64,000 nucleotides of DNA from Pseudomonas fluorescens (GTDB lineage Bacteria > Pseudomonadota > Gammaproteobacteria > Pseudomonadales > Pseudomonadaceae), in assembly GCF_902497745.1 (NCBI RefSeq), contig NZ_CABVHJ010000004.1, positions 88,528-152,527 on the forward strand. Reading direction: 5' to 3'. Below the pieces are notes generated by a model. That model did no database searches, was not told the origin of the DNA, and saw only the letters and a program-made list of their open reading frames with translations. The translations under genes were made by a program, and so were the position numbers. Below, one piece after another: positions 28,344-36,957 of this stretch. How positions within the stretch are numbered: position 1 is the stretch's first letter; every line of letters starts with the position of its first letter.

Positions 28344-28509
28344 CCGATTCGTTCAACATGAACAAAATGGAATATGAAGCTGAATAAACGTTATTGTCCG
28401 GGAATAAAAAATCCCGGTATTGTCCGACCCACGCCAGCGATATCACTTCACTGGCACACGTATTAATGCCGTCGTCGATGACGACCGTGATTTTCGATAA
28501 GGACACTGC
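28344..28509 (+). promoter_or_regulatory. Leader region of the orphan metQ-like gene
   Basis: Holds TGGAATATGAA at 28368-28378, which matches the recurrent GGAATAT word, and a CCGGGA/TCCCGG hairpin near 28397-28417 that is not followed by a T-run. GATAAGGA just before 28510 is the ribosome binding site. Confidence 0.45.
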
Positions 28510-29307
28510 ATGAAAAAGGTTCTGTTGTTTACCGCATTGGCGGCTGCTTTGACTGCTTCCCTGGCCAATGCCGGTGAGAAACTGGTGGTTGCCGCGACCC
28601 CGGTGCCGCACGCTGAAATCCTCGAGCTGATCAAGCCAACCCTGGCCAAAGAAGGCGTGGATCTGGAAATCAAAGTCTTCACCGACTACGTTCAACCGAA
28701 CGTACAGGTTGGCGAGAAGCGTCTGGACGCCAACTACTTCCAGACCCAGCCGTACCTGAACAGCTTCAACCAGGGCAAATACAAGGACGACAAGTCCAAG
28801 TACCTGGTGACCGTGCAGGGCGTGCACGTTGAACCGTTCGGTGGCTACTCGAGCAAATACAAGACCCTGGCTGAACTGCCGGACGGCGCGACCATCGCCA
28901 TCCCGAACGAAGGCAGCAACAGCGGTCGCGCTCTGATCCTGCTGCAGAAGGCTGGCCTGATCGAGCTGAAAGATCCGAAAAATGCTGTGGCAACGCCGAA
29001 AGACATCGCCAAGAACCCGCACAACTTCAAGTTCAAGGAACTGGAATCGGCCCTGCTGCCACGTGTTCTGAAGGAAGTTGATCTGGACATGATCAACACC
29101 AACTACGCGCTGGAAGCCAAGCTGAACCCGCAGAAAGATGCGCTGGTGATCGAAGGTGCTGACTCGCCGTACGTGAACTTCCTGGTGGCCCGTGAGGACA
29201 ACAAGAACAGCGACGCGATCCAGAAACTGGCCAAAGCCCTGACCAGCCCGGAAGTCAAAGCGTTCATCGAGAAGAAGTACAACGGCGCGGTACTGCCGGC
29301 GTTCTGA
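28510..29307 (+). CDS. MetQ/NlpA-family substrate-binding protein, orphan copy
   Basis: A 265-residue periplasmic binding protein. The signal peptide ends SLANA|GEKLVV; there is no lipobox, unlike many MetQ proteins. The family marks ATPVPHAEILELIKPTLAKEG, DYVQPN, DANYFQTQPYL and AIPNEGSNSGRALILLQKAG are intact. MetQ proteins bind methionine, but no metI or metN is adjacent; metNIQ is 12 kb away and has its own metQ. It may feed that permease or bind another sulfur compound. It ends with a strong hairpin terminator. Confidence 0.88.
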   Translation: MKKVLLFTALAAALTASLANAGEKLVVAATPVPHAEILELIKPTLAKEGVDLEIKVFTDYVQPNVQVGEKRLDANYFQTQPYLNSFNQGKYKDDKSKYLVTVQGVHVEPFGGYSSKYKTLAELPDGATIAIPNEGSNSGRALILLQKAGLIELKDPKNAVATPKDIAKNPHNFKFKELESALLPRVLKEVDLDMINTNYALEAKLNPQKDALVIEGADSPYVNFLVAREDNKNSDAIQKLAKALTSPEVKAFIEKKYNGAVLPAF

Positions 29308-29340
29308 TCTGACGCTTGAGTGAACCCCTTCAAGGTGTGA

Positions 29341-29377
29341 AAACGCCGATGGCCAGTGATGGTCATCGGCGTTTTTG
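29341..29377 (+). terminator. Terminator after the metQ-like gene
   Basis: AAAACGCCGATGGCC pairs with GGTCATCGGCGTTTT (one wobble) around a short loop and runs into T residues. Because of the A-run it can work in both directions. Confidence 0.9.
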
Positions 29378-29394
29378 TGTGTGCGTTGGAAAAG

Positions 29395-29573
29395 CCCCTC
29401 ACCCTAACCCTCTCCCAGAGGGAGAGGGAACTGATTGGGGGATGCTGTAGAAGTACACCGACCTGACACGGCTTTACCGAATCCATAATCGATAAGGTCT
29501 TTCAGGTCGATGTAATACGCCAGACACATCAGTCGGCCCCCTCTCCCTCCGGGAGAGGGCTGGGGTGAGGGGC
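29395..29573. repeat. Palindromic intergenic element, copy 4
   Basis: Arms GCCCCTCACCCTAACCCTCT and GGGCTGGGGTGAGGGGC; the core ACCGAATCCATAATCGATAA and TTTCAGGTCGATGTA is very close to copy 1. Confidence 0.85.
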
Positions 29574-29580
29574 TTTTGAT

Positions 29581-29670
29581 TTACGCTGTGGCCTTTAACG
29601 CCCGGCGCAACGCCACCAACAATTTCACAATCTCCTGCGGATCCAGTCGCTGCGGCACTTTTACGTCCAT
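29581..29670 (-). CDS. Candidate 29-residue small protein
   Basis: ATG at 29670 with AAGGAAGAG 3-11 bases upstream encodes MDVKVPQRLDPQEIVKLLVA plus nine further residues and stops at 29581. The peptide would form an amphipathic helix. It lies immediately outside a palindromic element in a 645-base gap with no other gene. It may be a chance frame. Confidence 0.3.
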   Translation of the reverse strand: MDVKVPQRLDPQEIVKLLVALRRALKATA

Positions 29671-29952
29671 GTTCTCTTCCTTGTTATGGGTTTGGCCGGG
29701 GGAGTCTGGCCAAAAGCTGTTCATCCTTGGAGGGCTTTCGTGAAAAAAAGATCCGTCCTACAGCGCAAAGGAAAATAGCCTTCTTATTCCTTCCCGGCAA
29801 ACCCACAAGATAGTTTTTTGGGTGATATCAATATGCTTTAACGGTATTTAAATTCTTGTTTTTATACCTATAAAGTCGGTGTCTGCCGGACAGCCATCCG
29901 CTGCCCATGGACTGCACCACCGTCGCTTACCGAGCGGCGTCCAGGACGTTTC
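29671..29952 (+). promoter_or_regulatory. Promoter region of the amino acid ABC importer
   Basis: CTTATTCC at 29783-29790 sits in the same context as at 26703. AT-rich DNA follows up to about 29880. No gene is visible in the rest. Confidence 0.45.
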
Positions 29953-30618
29953 ATGACTTTCGATTACGCATTTATCCTCAGCACCCTGCCGGCGTTTCTC
30001 AAAGCCGTGGGCGTGACGCTGCAGGTCGGTTTTATCGCCATCGGTACTTCGTTGCTGGTGGCGCTGCTCAACGCGACGATTCTGGTGTTCCGCACGCCGT
30101 ACCTGCAAAAACTGGTGGGCTTGTATGTGGAACTGGCGCGCAACACGCCGCTGTTGATCCAGTTGTTCTTCGTCTATTTCGCCTTGCCAGCTGTGGGGAT
30201 TCAGGTGTCGGGTTTCACCGCCGCGATCATCACCATGACCTTCCTCGGCGGCGCCTACCTCACCGAAGTGCTGCGCGCCGGCGTTGATGCGGTGCCGCAG
30301 GCGCAACTGGAATCGGGGCGTTCCATCGGCCTGTCCCACGGCCAATTGCTGCGCTACGTGATCCTGCCGCAAGCGGGGATCCTCAGCCTGCCGTCGCTGT
30401 TCGCCAATTTCATTTTCCTGCTCAAGGAAACCACCGTGGTTTCGGCGGTGGCGGTGCCGGAAATTCTCTACACCACCAAAAGCTACATCGCGCTTTATTA
30501 CAAAACCTACGAAATGCTCGCCGTGCTGACACTGATCTGCGTGCTGTTGTTCTTGCCGCTGTCGCTGCTTCTCAGCCGTCTGGAAAGGAGGCTCCAGCAT
30601 GGCCAGTTCGGGTCTTGA
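29953..30618 (+). CDS. Polar amino acid ABC transporter permease (first)
   Basis: A 221-residue HisM/YecS-class permease. The first membrane segment is near 12-38. NTPLLIQLFFVYFALP (about 59-74) and the EAA-like loop GRSIGLSHGQLLRYVILPQA (about 122-141) are typical of this class. It opens a four-gene importer unit (permease, permease, ATPase, binding lipoprotein) and overlaps the next permease by 20 bases. The substrate is not readable, but the sulfur setting suggests cystine or another sulfur amino acid. Confidence 0.9.
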   Translation: MTFDYAFILSTLPAFLKAVGVTLQVGFIAIGTSLLVALLNATILVFRTPYLQKLVGLYVELARNTPLLIQLFFVYFALPAVGIQVSGFTAAIITMTFLGGAYLTEVLRAGVDAVPQAQLESGRSIGLSHGQLLRYVILPQAGILSLPSLFANFIFLLKETTVVSAVAVPEILYTTKSYIALYYKTYEMLAVLTLICVLLFLPLSLLLSRLERRLQHGQFGS

Positions 30619-31453
30619 GTTGCTTTGGGTCTCGTTGCCGCAATTGGCCAAGGGCGCCGGGCAAACCCTGTCGATCTCGTTTCTGAGCATCGCCATCAGC
30701 ACCGTCGGCGGCGTGTTCTACGGTGTGTTGCGCACGCTCAACAGCACGTGGCTGAACGCGATCCTGCGGGTGTATCTGGAGCTGTTCCGGGCGATCCCGG
30801 TGCTGGTCTGGCTGTATCTGTTGTTCTTCGGTCTGCCGATTTTCTTTGGTCTGAGCATTCCGAGTTTCTGGTGCGCGGTGCTGGTGCTGTCGCTGTGGGG
30901 CGCCAGCGAGGTTGGCGAAGTGGCGCGCGGCGCGTTGCATTCGTTGCCGCGCGGGCAGCGTGAAGCGGGGCTGTCGATCGGTCTGAACGCGGCGCAACTC
31001 TACGGCTACGTGCTGCTGCCGCAAGCGCTGAAACGCATGACGCCACCGACCATCAACGTCTACACGCGGATCATCAAGACCAGCTCGTTGGCGGTGTTGA
31101 TTGGAGTAGTAGATGTGATCAAGGTTGGTCAGCAGATCATCGAGCGCACCTACGAATCGGTGCTGATCTACGGCGCGTTGTTTCTGTTTTTCTTTTTCAT
31201 CTGCTACCCGCTGTCAGCCGCTTCGCGCGTGCTGGAGGGCGCTGGACGCAAGCATGAGCGCATTGATCGAGTTTCACGGTTTCAACAAATTCTATGGCGA
31301 GCAGCAGGTGCTCAACGGCATCGACCTGCAGGTGCAGAGCGGCGAAGTGATCGTCATCCTCGGCCCCAGCGGTTGCGGCAAAAGCACTCTGCTGCGTTGC
31401 CTCAATGGCCTCGAAGTCGCCCACAGCGGCAGCCTGAAATTTCTCGACCGTGA
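30599..31453 (+). CDS. Polar amino acid ABC transporter permease (second), 3'-frameshifted
   Basis: The permease itself is about 216 residues: FRAIPVLVWLYLLFFGLP (about 62-79), EAA-type loop GLSIGLNAAQLYGYVLLPQA and a final hydrophobic FLFFFFICYPLSA. As written, the frame misses its stop and runs 200 bases into the ATPase gene, adding a meaningless Arg/Pro-rich tail of about 66 residues. If one G is added to GGG at 31237-31239, the end becomes LEGRWTQA and stop TGA at 31255-31257, which overlaps the ATPase ATG as ATGA. A one-base deletion or a sequencing error is therefore likely. Confidence 0.8.
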   Translation: MASSGLELLWVSLPQLAKGAGQTLSISFLSIAISTVGGVFYGVLRTLNSTWLNAILRVYLELFRAIPVLVWLYLLFFGLPIFFGLSIPSFWCAVLVLSLWGASEVGEVARGALHSLPRGQREAGLSIGLNAAQLYGYVLLPQALKRMTPPTINVYTRIIKTSSLAVLIGVVDVIKVGQQIIERTYESVLIYGALFLFFFFICYPLSAASRVLEGAGRKHERIDRVSRFQQILWRAAGAQRHRPAGAERRSDRHPRPQRLRQKHSAALPQWPRSRPQRQPEISRP

Positions 31454-32036
31454 GCTGCTGGACAAGGCCACTGACTGGCGCGAGATCCGTCAGCAGATCG
31501 GCATGGTGTTCCAGAGTTATCACCTGTTTCCGCACATGAGCGTGCTCGACAACCTGCTGCTTGGCCCGCTCAAGGTGCAGAAGCGTCAGCGCCGTGAAGC
31601 GCAACAACAAGCCGAAGCCTTGCTCGAACGCGTGGGACTTCTGGACAAGCGCGACGCCTTCCCGCGTCAGCTGTCCGGCGGTCAGCAGCAACGCATCGCC
31701 ATCGTCCGTTCGCTGTGCATGAATCCACGGGTGATGCTCTTCGACGAAGTCACTGCCGCCCTCGACCCGGAGATGGTCAAGGAGGTTTTGCAGGTCATTC
31801 AGGGCCTGGCCCGCGAAGGCATGACCCTGCTGATCGTCACCCACGAAATGGCCTTCGCCCGCGCGGTGGCCGATCGCATCGTGTTCATGGATGCCGGGCG
31901 CATCCTTGAACAGACCCCGCCCGAGATTTTCTTTACGAACCCGCAAACCGCACGCGCGCAGCAGTTTCTGGAGAAGTTCTCCTTCGTGGCAACACTGCCA
32001 AAAACGAATCCGACAAAGGAACTGGAACTGTTATGA
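31254..32036 (+). CDS. Polar amino acid ABC transporter ATP-binding protein
   Basis: A 260-residue GlnQ/YecC-class ATPase. Walker A is GPSGCGKST (about 36-44), the Q-loop lies in VFQSYHLFPHM, the signature is LSGGQQQR (about 141), Walker B is VMLFDEVTAALDPE (note DE-V-T where most have DEPTSAL) and the H-loop is in VTHEMAFA. The start at 31254 sits exactly at the expected permease stop; 4 bases overlap with the lipoprotein gene follow. Confidence 0.92.
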   Translation: MSALIEFHGFNKFYGEQQVLNGIDLQVQSGEVIVILGPSGCGKSTLLRCLNGLEVAHSGSLKFLDRELLDKATDWREIRQQIGMVFQSYHLFPHMSVLDNLLLGPLKVQKRQRREAQQQAEALLERVGLLDKRDAFPRQLSGGQQQRIAIVRSLCMNPRVMLFDEVTAALDPEMVKEVLQVIQGLAREGMTLLIVTHEMAFARAVADRIVFMDAGRILEQTPPEIFFTNPQTARAQQFLEKFSFVATLPKTNPTKELELL

Positions 32037-32905
32037 AAACTGCCGCTTTTTTACTGCCCTTGCTGAGCCTCGCCTTGCTTGCCGGTTGCAGCAAAACCGA
32101 AGAACCGCCGAAGCCAAAAGTCGCCAGCGAGAGTGCCGCGCCGGCCGGTTACCTGGACAAGATCAAGGCTCGCGACAAACTGATCGTTGGTGTTTTTACC
32201 GATAAGCCGCCATTCGGTTTTGTCGATGAAGCAGGGCGCTACGTTGGTTTCGATACCGACATCGGTCGGCGTTTCGCCAAGGATCTGCTCGGCGATGAAA
32301 ACAAGGTCGAGTTCGTTGCCGTCGAGCCGGCGAGTCGCATCCCTTTCCTGCAAAGCGACAAGGTCGACCTGATCCTCGCCAACATGACCGTGACGCCTGA
32401 GCGCAAGGAAGCGGTGGAATTTACCAACCCGAACCTCAAGGTCGCGGTGCAGGCGCTGGTGCCGCAAAGCAGCTCGGTGAAAAAACTTGATGATCTGGCG
32501 ACCCGCACCACTATCGTCACCACCGGTACGACGGCGGATATCTGGCTGACCAAGAATCATCCGGACTGGAAACTGCTGAAGTTCGAGAAAAACTCCGAAT
32601 CGCTGCAAGCTTTGGCCAATGGTCGTGGCGATGCTTATGCACAGGACAATCTGGTGTTGTTCAGCTGGGCCAAGCAGAACCCGGGCTATCGTGTGCTCGA
32701 TGAAAAGCTGGGGGCTGAAGCGCCGATTGCGCCGGCGGTGAAGAAGGGCAATATCGAGCTGCGCGACTGGGTGAATACCGAGCTGACCAAGCTGGGTGAG
32801 GAGAAGTATCTGCTCAAGCTGTACGACCAATATGTGCGTAAGGAACTTAGCGATGACACCAAGCCTGAGAGCGTGATTGTCGAGGGTGGCAAGTGGCAGG
32901 GGTGA
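32033..32905 (+). CDS. Polar amino acid-binding lipoprotein
   Basis: A 290-residue family 3 solute-binding protein. The lipobox LLAGC puts the lipidated Cys at residue 19. After a short linker, the domain begins DKIKARDKLIVGVFTDKPPF and continues with FDTDIGRRFAKDLLG and DLILANMTVTPERKEAVEFT, the standard ligand-site blocks. It overlaps the ATPase gene by 4 bases (ATGA-type). The substrate is probably an amino acid; the context favours a sulfur-containing one. Confidence 0.9.
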   Translation: MKTAAFLLPLLSLALLAGCSKTEEPPKPKVASESAAPAGYLDKIKARDKLIVGVFTDKPPFGFVDEAGRYVGFDTDIGRRFAKDLLGDENKVEFVAVEPASRIPFLQSDKVDLILANMTVTPERKEAVEFTNPNLKVAVQALVPQSSSVKKLDDLATRTTIVTTGTTADIWLTKNHPDWKLLKFEKNSESLQALANGRGDAYAQDNLVLFSWAKQNPGYRVLDEKLGAEAPIAPAVKKGNIELRDWVNTELTKLGEEKYLLKLYDQYVRKELSDDTKPESVIVEGGKWQG

Positions 32906-32932
32906 TTGTCTGTTGAGTCGGTGGTGAGGCTT

Positions 32933-33367
32933 GCCCCTCACCCCAGCCCTCTCCCGAGGGAGAGGGAGCCGACCGAGGTGTCTTGCATCAGACATCGACC
33001 TGACAAACCGAGTCGATTATGGATTCACAGAGGCATTTTCAGGTCGGTGTAATTCAACAGCATCCCCCATTCAATCCCTCTCCCTCTCCCGAGGAAGAGG
33101 AAGAGGGAGCCGATCGAGTTGTCTTGCATCGGACATCGACCTGCGGAACCGAGTCGATTATGGATTCACAGAGTCATTTTCACGTCGGCGTCACTCTTGA
33201 GCATCCCCCAATCAGTCCCTCACCCCAGCCCAATCCCGGTGGGAGAGGGAGCCGATCTCTGGGCTTTTCAAAACCTGAGTTCGACTCGAGACTTTCATGT
33301 CGGCGTAGTTCGAAAGAACAACTCGGTCAGTCCCCTCTCCCTCTGGGAGAGGGTTAGGGTGAGGGGC
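32933..33367. repeat. Tandem array of three palindromic intergenic elements (copies 5a-c)
   Basis: Three units follow each other. The first starts at 32933 (GCCCCTCACCCCAGCCC), the second has arms near 33078-33115 and the third runs from about 33215 to 33367. Units one and two share GAGTCGATTATGGATTCACAG; unit three has the GAGTTCGACTCGA subtype. They fill the whole 477-base gap between convergent genes. Confidence 0.82.
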
Positions 33368-33382
33368 TTTTGGCTTGAACGC

Positions 33383-34579
33383 TCAATCCGGCCAGTTCCA
33401 CGCCGGCTCATCCAGCACCCGCTGGCCGACAATTCCGGTCTGCCCCAGGGTTTTCTCCAGCACAATGCAGTTGCACTCCGGATCCTCCTGCAACGCCGAA
33501 ATCAACCGCCGCGCATGTGACACCACCCACACCTGACACTGCTCCGAAGCACGGATAATCAATCGTGCCAGCGCCGGCAGCAGATCCGGGTGCAGGCTGG
33601 TTTCCGGTTCGTTCAGCACCATCAGCGACGGCGGTCTCGGCGTCAGCAGCGCTGCGACCAGCAGCAGATAGCGCAACGTCCCGTCCGACAGCTCCGCCGC
33701 CGATAACGGCCGCAACAAGCCTTCCTGATAAAACTCGACTGCAAACCGTCCGCCGGCCTGTGCTTCGATATGCACCCGAGCGCCAGGAAACGCATCGGTA
33801 ATCGCTGCGCGCATCGCATCCCCATCACCAATCTCGATGATGGTCTGCAAAGCTGCCGCCAGATCGCGGCCATCGTGATGCAGCACCGGCGTGCGCGTGC
33901 CCAGTTGCGGCTGACGCACAGGCGCGTCGGCATCGCTGCGAAAGTGATCGTAAAAGCGCCAGCGACGAATGAACTCGCGCATCTGAAACACTTCCGGCGA
34001 GCTGCGCAGGCTACCGACCTGATCAAACAAACTGTCGAAATTCGGTGTGTGCTGCGCCAGCACATCCCATTGGCGCTCGTTGCGTGCGCGAATCATTGGG
34101 CCGTCACGATCCACCAGCAGGCTGGCGGGACGATAAAGCGCGCCGGCCCAGATGCATTCGCGCTTGATCTGCGGGTCGAGGCTGAACCGCGAGGGGATCG
34201 GCCGTGAATGTTCGGGCAACATGAAGTGTCCGTTGGAATCGGGCAGCCCGAGGCTGATCGAATAACTGAAATCCTCCCCGGCAAATCCCAGACGCAGGCG
34301 CTTTACACCTTGGCGCACCGTCGACTGGATCGGCACTTCGCCGTTGCGCATGCGCCGGCTGATGGTTTCCGGCCCGGCCCAGAAGGTCGACTCCAGTCCG
34401 CCTTCACGGGCCAGCGCATTGACTACACCGCCCTGAGCGGTTTCCGCCAGCAGGCGCAAGGCCCGATAGAGGTTGGACTTGCCGCTGCCATTGGGGCCGG
34501 TGATCAGGTTCAGCCGGCCGAGCGGGATCACCAGTTTGTTGATCGAACGGTAATTGGCCACTGCCAGAGTGTTGAGCAT
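33383..34579 (-). CDS. AAA family ATPase (RecF/OLD-like)
   Basis: A 398-residue ABC-class ATPase. It begins with ANYRSINKLVIPLGRLNLIT and Walker A GPNGSGKSN (28-36). The C-terminal half contains LSDGTLRYLLLVAALL (signature-like), Walker B PSLMVLNEPETSLHPDLLP and the D/H-loop VWVVSHARRLI. There is no TOPRIM nuclease domain, so it is not a full OLD protein. Such proteins are common in pseudomonads; a role in DNA repair or phage response is often suggested but not shown here. A palindromic array lies downstream and a degenerate REP pair upstream. Confidence 0.82.
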   Translation of the reverse strand: MLNTLAVANYRSINKLVIPLGRLNLITGPNGSGKSNLYRALRLLAETAQGGVVNALAREGGLESTFWAGPETISRRMRNGEVPIQSTVRQGVKRLRLGFAGEDFSYSISLGLPDSNGHFMLPEHSRPIPSRFSLDPQIKRECIWAGALYRPASLLVDRDGPMIRARNERQWDVLAQHTPNFDSLFDQVGSLRSSPEVFQMREFIRRWRFYDHFRSDADAPVRQPQLGTRTPVLHHDGRDLAAALQTIIEIGDGDAMRAAITDAFPGARVHIEAQAGGRFAVEFYQEGLLRPLSAAELSDGTLRYLLLVAALLTPRPPSLMVLNEPETSLHPDLLPALARLIIRASEQCQVWVVSHARRLISALQEDPECNCIVLEKTLGQTGIVGQRVLDEPAWNWPD

Positions 34580-34606
34580 GGAATTCCTTCTCTTGAGACG
34601 CCCATT

Positions 34607-34700
34607 GTAGGAGGTGCCGAAGGCTCGAGCCGCGTTCGGACGATCTTTTGATCTTGATCTTTAAAAGCAAAGATCGCAGCCTGCGGCAGCTTCTACAGGG
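34607..34700. repeat. Degenerate REP pair, GATCGCAGCC type
   Basis: GTAGGAGGTGCCGAAGGCT is opposed to AAGATCGCAGCCTGCGGCAG; the left arm has decayed. It lies between the divergent ATPase and triA genes. Confidence 0.7.
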
Positions 34701-34792
34701 AAATGTTGTGATCGCGCAGGCGAAGGCGGAACCCTGTTCTAAGCTCACAGTCGTATCGTCACTTGCACGTTCGTACACAGGAAGGAGTCTGC

Positions 34793-35896
34793 ATGGCGAG
34801 TCCCGGTTTGAAAACAGCGGTCATGCTGAGTCTGCTCACCTTGGTGACCGCTTGCGGCGAGAAAAAAGCCCCTGAGGAATACCTGCCACGGGTTTTTGTA
34901 CAAGAGGTCAAACCCACGGATTACGCGGCTTCGGTGACATTGACCGGTGACGTGCAGGCGCGCGTGCAGACCGAATTGTCGTTCCGCGTCGGCGGCAAGA
35001 TCATCCAGCGTATGGTCGACGTCGGCGACCGCGTAACCGCCAAACAAGTGCTGGCCAAACTCGATCCCAAGGATTTGCAGACTAACGTCGATTCCGCCCA
35101 GGCCCAGGTCGTTGCTGAACAAGCCCGGGTGAAACAAAGTGCGGCCGCCTTCGTGCGTCAGCAAAAACTCCTGCCCAAGGGGTACACCAGCCAGAGCGAA
35201 TACGATTCCGCCCAAGCGGCGTTGCGCAGCAGCCAAAGCGCCTTGAGCGCGGCGCAAGCGCAATTGGCCAATGCCAAGGATCAACTCAGTTACACCTCAC
35301 TGATCGCTGACGCGCCGGGTGTCATCACTGAGCGCCAAGCCGAAGTCGGCCAAGTGGTCCAGGCCACCGCGCCGATTTTCAGTCTGGCCCGCGATGGTGA
35401 TCGTGATGCGGTGTTCAATGTCTACGAGTCGCTGCTGGCCGAGCGTCCTGCGGATCCCTCGATCGTCGTCAGCCTGCTCGATAACCCCGCCATCAAAACC
35501 ACCGGCACGGTGCGTGAAATCACCCCGGCGGTGTCGGCGCAGTCCGGCACGGTGCAAGTCAAAGTCAGCCTCGACAGCCTGCCACAAGGGATGCAGCTGG
35601 GCTCGGTGGTCAGCGCCACCGCCAAGGGCAGCGGCAAGTCGGCAGTCGAATTGCCATGGTCGGCGCTGACCAAAAACATCAGTGATCCGGCGGTGTGGAT
35701 GGTCGACGATAAAGGTGAAGCGCAGTTGCACAACGTGACCGTCGGCCGCTACCTGATCGGCAAGGTCATCATCAGCGAAGGCCTCAAGGGCGGGGAGAAA
35801 GTCATCGTCGCGGGTGGGCAGTTGTTGCATCCCGGCATGAAAGTCGAAATCGCTGAAAACACCTACAAGGATCTGCAACCGGGAGCACAGCCATGA
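34793..35896 (+). CDS. triA: RND efflux membrane fusion protein TriA
   Basis: A 367-residue membrane fusion lipoprotein. The lipobox LVTAC puts the lipidated Cys at 21. The hairpin and lipoyl-like part are at about 55-195 (ELSFRVGGKIIQRMVDVGDR; coiled AQAQVVAEQARVKQSAAAFV region), and beta-barrel and membrane-proximal domains follow. The ATG at 34793 has AAGGAG upstream. It is followed by a second fusion protein and one RND pump, the unusual two-adaptor arrangement of P. aeruginosa triABC (triclosan, SDS and other drugs, working with OpmH). No outer membrane factor is in the cluster. Confidence 0.88.
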   Translation: MASPGLKTAVMLSLLTLVTACGEKKAPEEYLPRVFVQEVKPTDYAASVTLTGDVQARVQTELSFRVGGKIIQRMVDVGDRVTAKQVLAKLDPKDLQTNVDSAQAQVVAEQARVKQSAAAFVRQQKLLPKGYTSQSEYDSAQAALRSSQSALSAAQAQLANAKDQLSYTSLIADAPGVITERQAEVGQVVQATAPIFSLARDGDRDAVFNVYESLLAERPADPSIVVSLLDNPAIKTTGTVREITPAVSAQSGTVQVKVSLDSLPQGMQLGSVVSATAKGSGKSAVELPWSALTKNISDPAVWMVDDKGEAQLHNVTVGRYLIGKVIISEGLKGGEKVIVAGGQLLHPGMKVEIAENTYKDLQPGAQP

Positions 35897-36957
35897 AGCG
35901 TCTGGGGCTGTTATCGGTGGGTGTGTTGCTGGCGGCCTGCTCGAAAAGCGAGCCACCTCCGGAGCCGGTACGTCCGGTGTTATCGGTCAAGGTTCAAGCG
36001 TTGAGCGAGGAAAGCCTCGGGCGTTTCGCCGGCAGCATTCAGGCGCGTTATGAAAGCAACACCGGTTTCCGCGTCGGTGGCCGCATCGCCAGCCGCAACG
36101 TCGATGTCGGAACCGAAGTGCAAAAGGGCACGCTGCTCGCCACCCTCGATCCGTCTGATCAGCAGAACCAATTGCGTTCGGCCCAGGGCGACCTGGCCAA
36201 GGTTCAGGCGCAACTGATCAATGCCCAGGCCAATGCCCGCCGTCAGCAGGCGCTGTTCGATCGTGGCGTAGGGGCGCAGGCACAACTGGACATCGCCACC
36301 ACGGACCTGAAAACCACCCAGGCCTCGCTGGACCAGGCACGGGCGGCGGTCAATCAAAGCAAGGACCAGCTCGGCTACACCGAACTGCGTTCCGACCATA
36401 AAGCCGTGGTCACCGCGTGGAACGCCGAAGCCGGGCAAGTGGTGACGGCGGGCCAGCAGGTCGTGACCCTGGCGCAACCGGACATCAAGGAAGCGGTGAT
36501 CGATCTGCCGGACACCCTGGTCGATCAGATCCCCAGCGACGTAGTGTTTCTGGTGGCCGGGCAACTCGACCCGAGTATCAACACTACGGCGACCCTTCGC
36601 GAGATCGAACCGCAGGCGCAAAGCGCCACGCGTACGCGTCGCGCACGCCTGACGCTGGCCGAGACACCGGACGGTTTCCGCCTCGGCACGGCGATCAGCG
36701 TGACCCTCAGTTCGGCGATCAAACCACGCATCGAATTGCCGGCTACCGCTTTGCAGGAGGTCGACGGCAAACCACGGATCTGGGTCATCGACACCCAGAG
36801 CAAAACCGTCAGCCCCCGCGACGTCAGCGTGATCAGTCGTACCGACAGCAGTGTGGTGCTCGCGGGCGGTGTGAAGAATGGCGAGCGCGTGGTCAGCGCC
36901 GGCGTCAACAGCCTCAAACCCGGACAATCGGTAAAACTTGACGAGGACAGTCAATGA
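35893..36957 (+). CDS. triB: RND efflux membrane fusion protein TriB
   Basis: A 354-residue second fusion protein with lipobox LLAAC (Cys16). It contains SNTGFRVGGRIASRNVDVGT at about 51-70 (lipoyl part), a helical hairpin at about 95-155 and a beta-barrel domain with QVVTLAQPDIKEAVIDLPDT. It overlaps triA and triC by 4 bases each, so the three genes are translationally coupled. Two non-identical adaptors for one RND pump are the hallmark of the TriABC system. Confidence 0.9.
   Translation: MKRLGLLSVGVLLAACSKSEPPPEPVRPVLSVKVQALSEESLGRFAGSIQARYESNTGFRVGGRIASRNVDVGTEVQKGTLLATLDPSDQQNQLRSAQGDLAKVQAQLINAQANARRQQALFDRGVGAQAQLDIATTDLKTTQASLDQARAAVNQSKDQLGYTELRSDHKAVVTAWNAEAGQVVTAGQQVVTLAQPDIKEAVIDLPDTLVDQIPSDVVFLVAGQLDPSINTTATLREIEPQAQSATRTRRARLTLAETPDGFRLGTAISVTLSSAIKPRIELPATALQEVDGKPRIWVIDTQSKTVSPRDVSVISRTDSSVVLAGGVKNGERVVSAGVNSLKPGQSVKLDEDSQ

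Noticed and set aside
28446..28466. TGGCACACGTATTAATGC as a sigma-54 promoter before the orphan metQ-like gene
   Set aside because: The GG and GC elements are 13 bases apart where sigma-54 needs 10.
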